64,000 nt of DNA from Actinernus sp. WN-2022 (taxonomy: Eukaryota > Cnidaria > Anthozoa > Actiniaria > Actinernidae). This document shows, one piece after another, positions 50,201 through 59,300 of this stretch. The notes beneath the pieces were generated by a model. It saw nothing but the letters and a program-made list of their open reading frames with translations. It did no database searches and had not been told where the DNA came from. Where the stretch lies: contig JAOWCC010001368.1 in NCBI GenBank assembly GCA_030867875.1, forward strand, positions 2,232,001-2,296,000, in the 5' to 3' direction. Position 1 is the first letter of the stretch; every line of letters starts with the position of its first letter. Position numbers and translations under genes: made by a program.

Positions 50201-53200
50201 TTAACGTTCCACTGCTCTAATGGCAGCCAGTTTCGCTCATGAACGAACAATGGAAGTGTAAGGTAGGATTTTGAGTGATATTATGAAAAATCTCATTCTT
50301 AATCAAGAGAAACATATCTGTTTTCAAAACTCATATGGGGCCTGTATGTGTTTGCCGTAAGTGGGCAGGAAAAAAACATCTGGCCCTGCTTGATTTTATG
50401 CTTGTTTTGCCATGATTTTAAAAAAACTAAGTGGTCATATGATAAAAAAAATTTTTTGACTGAGTTAGGTCAGGACAAATGGGAAAATATTTGGCTCTCA
50501 GTCAATTTGTATGCTGTGCGAGGTCCATACATCATGACCTCAAGCCAAATAGTTTCCTGTTTGGCCTAGTCCCACTCAGTCAATACATGTAAGTACCTGG
50601 TACTGGATGGCAAGACAATATGACTTCATTTATTTTAAAGATTGGTAGTGTTATTGGCAAAACCTGTTTGTAATGCTATTTCCACCTCCAATCGATTGTC
50701 AATCTTTCTAAAACAGTGTTTTGAAGTTTGTTTGCCATCCAGTAAAGGGATCAGAAGCTTAATTCATTGGTTATTGAAGCGATATACTGTATCAGCATGT
50801 GACTGTTTCCTGCAAAAGGCCTCTTGCTGTCTCACCTGCTGGTCAGAAATGAGCTGGATCTCATGACGGGCTCTGTCCACTCCTTCCTTTGTTCCAATGA
50901 TCCTGATGATGTCAGAGCCGTCACGCGGCATGGTGATTTTGGTAGCAGTAGTTAGTTCCATGTGTTGTAAGGTTTTCCCACCTTTGCCAAGAATATACTT
51001 GTGGTGTTCCCTTGGGATGTGGATTTCAATCTGGGCCTATTTTGAACCAAAAATACTGTCATTAAATACAGTATCTAATGGTGGAACAACTCTAGAATAC
51101 CTGGCCATTTCATTCATTAATAATTAATTTTCTTATTTTTTATACAAACCTTCTAAAATTAACCTATCCCACCAATAAAAAAAAACATTTTCAACCCAAA
51201 ATCATTCATAGAATGACTCTACATACACATATACTATAATGGCAAATTTAGCAGAGTCTAAGTGACCTTTTGAAGTGGCTGAGTATTCTAGAGTTTAGCC
51301 CTAATGACTAACGGTAGATTGATAAGTTCTTACTACTGACATACAGTAAATACCCACATAATTATAGGCTGCACCTGAAACTTAGATGCCTTTTTGGGGG
51401 AAAAAGTACTTCAGAAGAGATGGTTGTTGTTCGAAGTCATGCCAACCGCTCTTATCATTCCAATCACTGCTTTAATTCCCCACTAACTAACAGCATTTTC
51501 AAGGAACTAGCTATTTCTTTGCAAGTACAACGTATCATGCCAAAAAAAAATTGTACTGTTGTGTTTGTTTCTTACAAAAAGGTATTAATCTTGCAAATTT
51601 TGTAACATTTCTGGCATTTAATCCCTAATTTTGGTTACTTTTCATGGATCCTATGACGTCATAAGATGAATCAACTCCCTCCCTCGAGAAAACTACTACA
51701 ATAAAATCCTGTAGGTTTTCAATGTGACATCACAAGATGAATCAAGGTAGCATTTATTCTAGTTCAATTTCTGCTCCTGCCTCTCAAAGAAAACTGAGTT
51801 AGACAACTGAAGCATATCAGAAATAGAATTTGGGACAAAAAGAGTTCATTTTTTGGCTAAAAATTCATAGATTACGGTAGCAGTGGTTTTCAAATTTAAA
51901 AATTTGACAGCAATTGAGTGATGATGGTTGTTTAGTGTAGTGGTTGCGATGTTTGCCTTACAAGTAGGAGGAGTGGGGTTAGAATTCCAGAAAATCTCTC
52001 AATTTTTTTTACCTCGCCATTTTATGGTTAAGTTTTTCTTGAGAACCCTAGCTCTAGGTGGATAAGATCTTGTTTACTGACCTGTTAGGCCTTTGTTATG
52101 GTTCAGGGTAGGGTTTTAGTTAGTTTATTTTGTCATTTCATGAATTAATTAAGTGAGTGATTCCTTTCCTTTGGAGCTCGTCCGAGGTCTGCCATTTTGG
52201 ATTTCCAACGGGAGGGGCGTGGAGCGAGCATGATAAAATACAACACAGTCATCTTCTTGTACCCATGTATAAGCCAACTTTGGCTCTTGTTTTTCTCCAA
52301 AAAAGGTGGCTTATATGTGGGTATTTTTACCAAAATACCCTCAACAGATGACCATGCTCAAGCTTGCCGAGGACATTATTTACCTGGGTCTGAAGCTGGG
52401 TCAATACCATTCGTCGAGCCTGTGCCACGCTCTCAGGTTTTCCAGTCACCATGATGGTGAGGCTGAGATCCTTGGCAAGGCTGACTTCAATAGATGCACC
52501 TGTCTTGGCCATTATGTCACGGCAGATTCCATGTTGGCGCTCGTCACCAATGGCAGCCTCATTAAACTGCTTATAACGACGCTCTTCCAAGGGTACCCTG
52601 AATACCTACAAAATATAGCAGATCTAATACTGTCAGTGCTATAGCCAATCAATTTTTGTGATGAGCATGTTAGGGGGTTAAAAAGACAGAGATAAAGGTA
52701 AAGGTATTTATTTATATAGCGCAAATTCTATATGAATATATTAATTAAAATGCGCTTCACAGGGTTATTTTTGTGATACAGACTGCTATTGTGATGCAAT
52801 GTGCTGCCGTGCAGTTTACAATCATGAGTGATTGTTAGTACTCGGAATACCAGGCTGTTGTGTTGGGAGACAATCCTCTACTCTTTCTCGAAATAACACA
52901 ACAGGTTCTTTCTCATCCCCCTCATATAGATTAGAAGAGGAAGGAGACAACGCCAACAGCTTATACATCACTGCCCACGGACATGGCCAGGAATCGAACC
53001 CCTGACCTCTCTTAATTCTAACCCCTGACCTCTCTCCCTGACCCCCTCTTTAAATAAAGTGTTATCTATCTATCTCTCGCACTCTAGACCGTGCTCTACC
53101 AACTGAGCTAACCAGTGAGATGACAAATGTTTGCCATCTATATACCCATTAATAATGGTCACCCCCTAATTTGCATAATGTGAAAATTAATCTATACAGG

Positions 53201-56200
53201 GAAACTAATGCTACCACATAAAATATCATATCTAAACTAAGTGGAGAATATTGTTGTTGAGTTATCCATATTACAAATGCAGAAAACACATAAAAGCCAG
53301 GATAGAAAGGCTTCAGTTGTTTTTCTCATACAAATCTCTCTAATTTCAAATGGCTGTAACTTCATTGCTTTTTAAGTAAAGGTTTGGCTAAGAACTAGGC
53401 AGGCCAATGGCAAAGGAATGCAGGAAGGTGCTAATTGCTTATTGTTTCATTTCTCCACCTCATTAGTTTACAACTGTAGATGCCAAAATCCACAAAAAAT
53501 GTCAACAAGAATAATTTATTATTTTCTCCCAGTTTGTTTACAGATTTGAATTGTCAGTAGTGAAACAATTTAAAATTGAAAGCTTTCTTGGTTATTATTT
53601 TGAGCTCTTCTGATTGGACGAAATGGTTTTGCACAAACCGAAGTAGTCTTTGGATGCAATTTCGATGGATTTGATTTCAGAAATGTCTTAGTTAAGTGTT
53701 GTGTGTTCTGTAAGAAACCAGAAAATTCGACTGTACCAAAAGCCTATTGCCACTGAACAATAGAAATTTGCCTTAGTAGTTTTTACACACACTATTACTT
53801 AAGCTACACCACTGAAATTTCACAAGATCACTAATGTCAACATGCTCTTTCACATGCCAATGTTCCTGTTTTCTGTACATGTGGATAAACTATTGAAACA
53901 GGAATACGCAGTTATGAAGAAGGTCTATAGAATGCGACACACTGCAACCACTTGATTTAAGTACTTTGTAAACCACTGACAAAGATTATCCTAGCCTTGT
54001 CCATCAGCTGGTACTCTAGCTGTACAGTTTTAGTTTATTTTGCACTATTTACAACACAATAATTTCCCTTTATCATTATGACGTCAAATCAAAACAATCT
54101 ATTGTTTAAACGCTAAGGATCACAGTCGTGGGAGGGGGACAAAACAGCAACAACACAAAGGAAATCGCTATCAAATGCATTTTGTAGAACGTAGAATAGC
54201 GGTAACAGCCACCAAATACGGTAAATATTGTGGGATAAACATTGATACAGCTGATATCTGGAAACAAGACAATTCGAAGTTAAATTTTCCTCAGCAGAGC
54301 AGATTTAGTTCAAAATTCTATTGTTCATGTCGATTCTGTCCCCCTCATAAACAAGCCGTGACGTCATAATGATATAGGTCAATTACATATACAAAAATAA
54401 CCAATTGTAAAAAAAGACACATGAAAATATAAGATTAAATAAATAATACCAATGCGTGCAGTGGTCGAAGGAGCGAAAGCTTTCGAGTAAACCACTGTAG
54501 TACCAGTAGTACCAGTTCTACCAGTAATACCAGTTCTACCAGTAATATAATTATTATTATTATTATTATTATTTTTTTGGGGGGGGGGGGGGACTGCCAC
54601 AGTTCGATTTTTTATTGGTAAAAATCAGCATGGTATATGCTGGTATAGTAGAATCTTTTTATTATTATTACACATACAGGATTAGCAAATAATGGAACCT
54701 CTGACAGTACATTTATCTTGGATTTTTGAGACTCCAAAATGATAATATACATTAGTTTTAGTTATATAAAAATTAACATTTTTGAAGAGCCCAAAGCAAA
54801 CATAGCACCACAATGGCACACTTGTGGATGAAAAGTGTATTTTTAGTGTGTTCTCAAAGGTAAACATAAAAATAATGCAAATGTTCAACAACAACAACTT
54901 TATTTAGGGGAAAATAGGACATTACAATTTTTGTCTCCTGCAGGCTGCTAAATAAGCTATTTGAGGTGGGGGGCAAATTATATGGGATACCATAGGGCAA
55001 TAATTAAGTTTAAGTTCAAGTTATTTTTGCTGTTGTGACAGCCTGTGTAGCAAATGTACTAAAAATCATGTGATCATCATGAGAGTATATATATCCCAAT
55101 CTAACATACATCATTTCAGGGTCAGAAATTAACTTTTTCACGTAGGCGCCAACTGACGACTAGCCAAAATGTTTTAGTCGCTAAATGACCAATTGTGGTC
55201 ACCACATTTCGAGTTTCAAGAGACATGCAACAAGAACATTTGCTGGCATGTTTTATTGGCTAAATTTACTTAGAACACGTGTGACTTCAGGACATTGTAG
55301 TTAAGTCACCAGCTGGCAACTAATTCTGAAATTTTGGTCGCCAACACTCAAAATTTAGTCGCATTGGTGCCAAATAAGCCGCAATTTCGGACCCTGCATT
55401 TGGAAAACATACATCATTCGGAAATGAAAATCCACCTAACCCTGATAACTCATTCCTGCGCATGTGTGCATCCACAAGTTAAAAACCATCAACTGTAATC
55501 ATATTTGTATTGCTCCACTGTGAAGCCACTCTTACATGTACTAACTTATGATTGGTATATTTTTCAAGAAATACCAAAATCCAGACACAAACATTGTTTT
55601 GTCTAACTCAGTGATTTAAATAACAGTAGACTGTCTCCATCTACTCTGGATATTTATGCCGTCAACTTTACCAAAACAAAGGATCTCTATTAAAAAGAGT
55701 ATGAAAAGGACAAGTTTTGAAGTTATTTCTCCAGCATGTGAAAACTTATTGAAAAGCCTGTAACTTTAGTTGGATTATGTTTAGCTGAGTGGTTACAATG
55801 TGTACCACACTGATCTCATGTTTACTAGTCTAGTAATCATATAACATGGCTTCACTTGGCCTATACATGTAGTTCGGACCTCCCATATTGATGATAAGTA
55901 ATTTCTAAACTGTTCAATTGACATATTTGAGAACTTGAAACAATATAAATTCAGTTTCCAGTATAGTAAACTTACACTTGCTTGTAATTATTTATTAGTC
56001 ATTTCAGATCCACCACAAAAAGATAAAAATCAAAAAGACAAACCAGTTTGCATTTGGCCACCCCAGGTGTAACCACACTTAATCAAAATTTTGCTGTCTA
56101 CAAATGAGATTTCTTTTCTGATATCTATTTATGAAAAACAATTAATATTTGGAAAGCAGTCCTCACCAGAAATTGTAGCTTGTGATCCAAGATCCTAAAT

Positions 56201-56279
56201 TTAAGGTAAAAATTGTGGGTTAAGCTCCGGTGGTTAAGCTCCGGTCTGTAGAGCGGGAGGTCGCGGGTTCAAACCCCGG

Positions 56280-56318
<39 letters not shown>

Positions 56319-59300
56319 GGTGCTGCCTTTGTGAAACAACTGCAAACAGTTAGACCTTCACGTCTTCTCGGATAAGGACGTAAAATCGTAGGACTAGTGT
56401 CCCCAATTAGCTGCAAAGCTAAATACATTTGACACTTAAATAAAGTTACTTACTTACATTTCAGAGACATAATGGGTCATTATTTTATTAACAATCAAGA
56501 GATTTTTATTAGATTTTACAACTTCTTTTACCATGGTTTTTCCATTTAGAACTAATCATAATAGCTAGTTTTTCAACTTTGCACCCTTAGGGTCCTCCCC
56601 TTAAATATATTTATAGTGCATTATTTCGAAAAACAATGTGAGAATCCTGCAACTCATAGTTCCACATCTGTCAATCAAAAACAATTCACACCAATCAGAA
56701 TGTGGCAATGTTCCACAGCTGCCATCTTGTCCCACATTAGTTCATTGGTGAGGGACATCAAAACACTAACTTGAGCCATGATTCCTTCGCAAAGATTAAA
56801 GAAATCAAAACCAACTGGATGTCAAAGTTAGTCTAGGTCAAATAGGACAAAATTACTTCGGCTTGACACATTTCTACAAGAAAATCAACATGTAAGGTTG
56901 AGTTTGCCAGTTGTGGTAAGTTTCATTTAATATTTTGTTTTATATTCAATGTATCGCAACCAAACTTTCTGTGTGTATAGGAAAAGAGTATTTAACGATT
57001 TTAATTTTTTTAATGAAATTCAAGCAAATTTTAATGCATTTACAATTTTTTGTGTGCTGATACTCAGGGAATATAAACATTCACTAAGTCTGGCAGGTAC
57101 CAATAGTGAATCGCTGCTGGCAAATAAAAATATCCAGAAAATGACGAGTCTTAGCTACATGTAGTCGCATTCTCATTTAGCGGCTTTAATTGTGCTATTA
57201 AATTTACAGACAAATATGCTAATTTACATCTGTGACTTTATGAATATTATTCCCTGACTATAGAAGAAAAAAGGAACTCTTTAAAAAGGCTTCAATAGTC
57301 ACTGGAATCCCTTAAAAAATCATTTTAATCTTTCAATGCTATTTTCCTATTGGTACAGAAAGATTTGTTGCAATACATTTAATAAAAAAGGATATATACA
57401 TGTAGGTAAAAAGTCAAACTTACTGCCACTGGCAAACTCGTCCATATGTTTCCTTGTAAAAATGTGTGCTGTTTGTGGACATAACAATAGTAACTAAGGA
57501 GGGTGGGTCTTATTATGTATGAGTAGAACTATAAATGCCATGGCCTGGTGAGAACAGTTTAGGTCCTGTAATCTGCAAAACCTTGTGTGCCAAAAGCTTG
57601 TTATAACCTTGAAAACATTTTTAGTAAAACATCAAGTTTAACATCCTCCCCTCTGTTGAAAATTCACATTTATTGTTTGTTACCTAGGTAATGTACTTAG
57701 AGCTCAAAAATTAATATTCTCATAGAAACCTGTTTTCCCAGCTGCTCTGTGACAAACAAAATTCAAACCAATTAATACAAACACTTACTTCCTTTTCAGT
57801 TTAAATTATTAATCTTACTAAACATTTCTCATATTACATTGTATGATGACATGTACAACCTAGTTCTTTTCCCCTGAGTTTCCATCTCTCTTTTTAAACG
57901 TATCACAATGACTGCATGTTTCACTAGAATACATGTGGAATAAAATAGGTATTAATGAGTCAAAGGAACAGTAAGAATATTTAGCATTATTATTCACTGA
58001 AATGGAGGTGAATAGTGGTGGATATTTACTGAGCCGCTTCGGTGAGGTAATATTCACCACTATTCACCAACACTGAGGTGAATAATTATTGTTTTAGTAT
58101 ATAGATGTACCACATATTAGTGAATTGCCAGCACCAAATAGTTATTTTATTTTCTGTCAAATGGACAAACTCACACAATGTGATCACTGCTTCGCTCAAA
58201 GGTGAATATGAAATCATGTTCACTGTTTAATTAGCCAATCAGATCTAAGCACTATTCACTATAAATAAATAAATAATAAATAAATGGTTTATTTTACATT
58301 GAAGATACAGGAAGCCATTACCGGGTCTCCCAAGCCGAGGCTTATATTTAAGTATTCCAACAAACTCCAGGGTCGAATTGGAATTTAGGTTGGTTTTGAG
58401 GGGGGAGGAAAACTGGAGAACCCAGAGAAAAACCCTTGGAGCAAGGGAGAGATACCAACAACCTCAACTCACATGTGGTGCCATGTCCAGGAATCGAACC
58501 TGAGCCACAGAGGTGAGAGGTAAAGCGCTTAACCACTGCGCCACCCCAGCTCCCTTCACTGGTGTGGTATAGACCCATTCGAAAAATGGTGTCACTAAAC
58601 TTGGGTTGTTAGAAAATGTTGGCACTAAAATAAGCACTGCCACTTCAGAGAGCATGCAAAAATAAGTATGTTTGTAAAATTTAAAGAGCATAGCACCAAG
58701 CGTTGCGAAGTTACCGGGGTTCAAAATAAGAGTTTTTTTATGAGATTCAGGACATCAGGACTGACTAGCCTCGTTTTCGTGTTTCTTGAGAGTTTCAAAC
58801 GTTGATTGCTCTGTAAGGATATATTCTTCCATTATCAAAGAGCTACATGTTGCTAACACAAACTTGCTCTTTCGCTAGTTCATTCTTCAGAAAATATTGA
58901 ATATCAAAATTATGCAAATTAGCGGCAGCCATTTTTCGAATGGGTCTACATACTAAAACAAGTTGTACATAGCCCTTCCCTGTCTCCAATTCAACTTACA
59001 ACAAAGACTAAAGAATGTATGGTTTACATAGTAACAGATTTTAAAGTTAATATGCAATGTAAAATAAAAACTATTTCTGTGATTAGAATAATTTAGCAAG
59101 TTATGTAAATGTAGAAATGTTTATTTCTTTTCTCTGTACTCTTTTGAACCTTGCAGAATTTGCATCTAACACGTATTGTACTTGATGGCTTACTGTAGGA
59201 ACCATTCATGATTGATCGAATTTTGACAGAAAATATCTAGGGTGAAATGGCCGACAAATGACCAATCATAGAAGAAATAGATTTGACCTAAATCGTATCG

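Noticed and set aside
56215..56300. Possible tRNA gene
   Set aside because: The A/B-box-like parts belong to a SINE: the cloverleaf is incomplete and the same body sequence follows at other copies.
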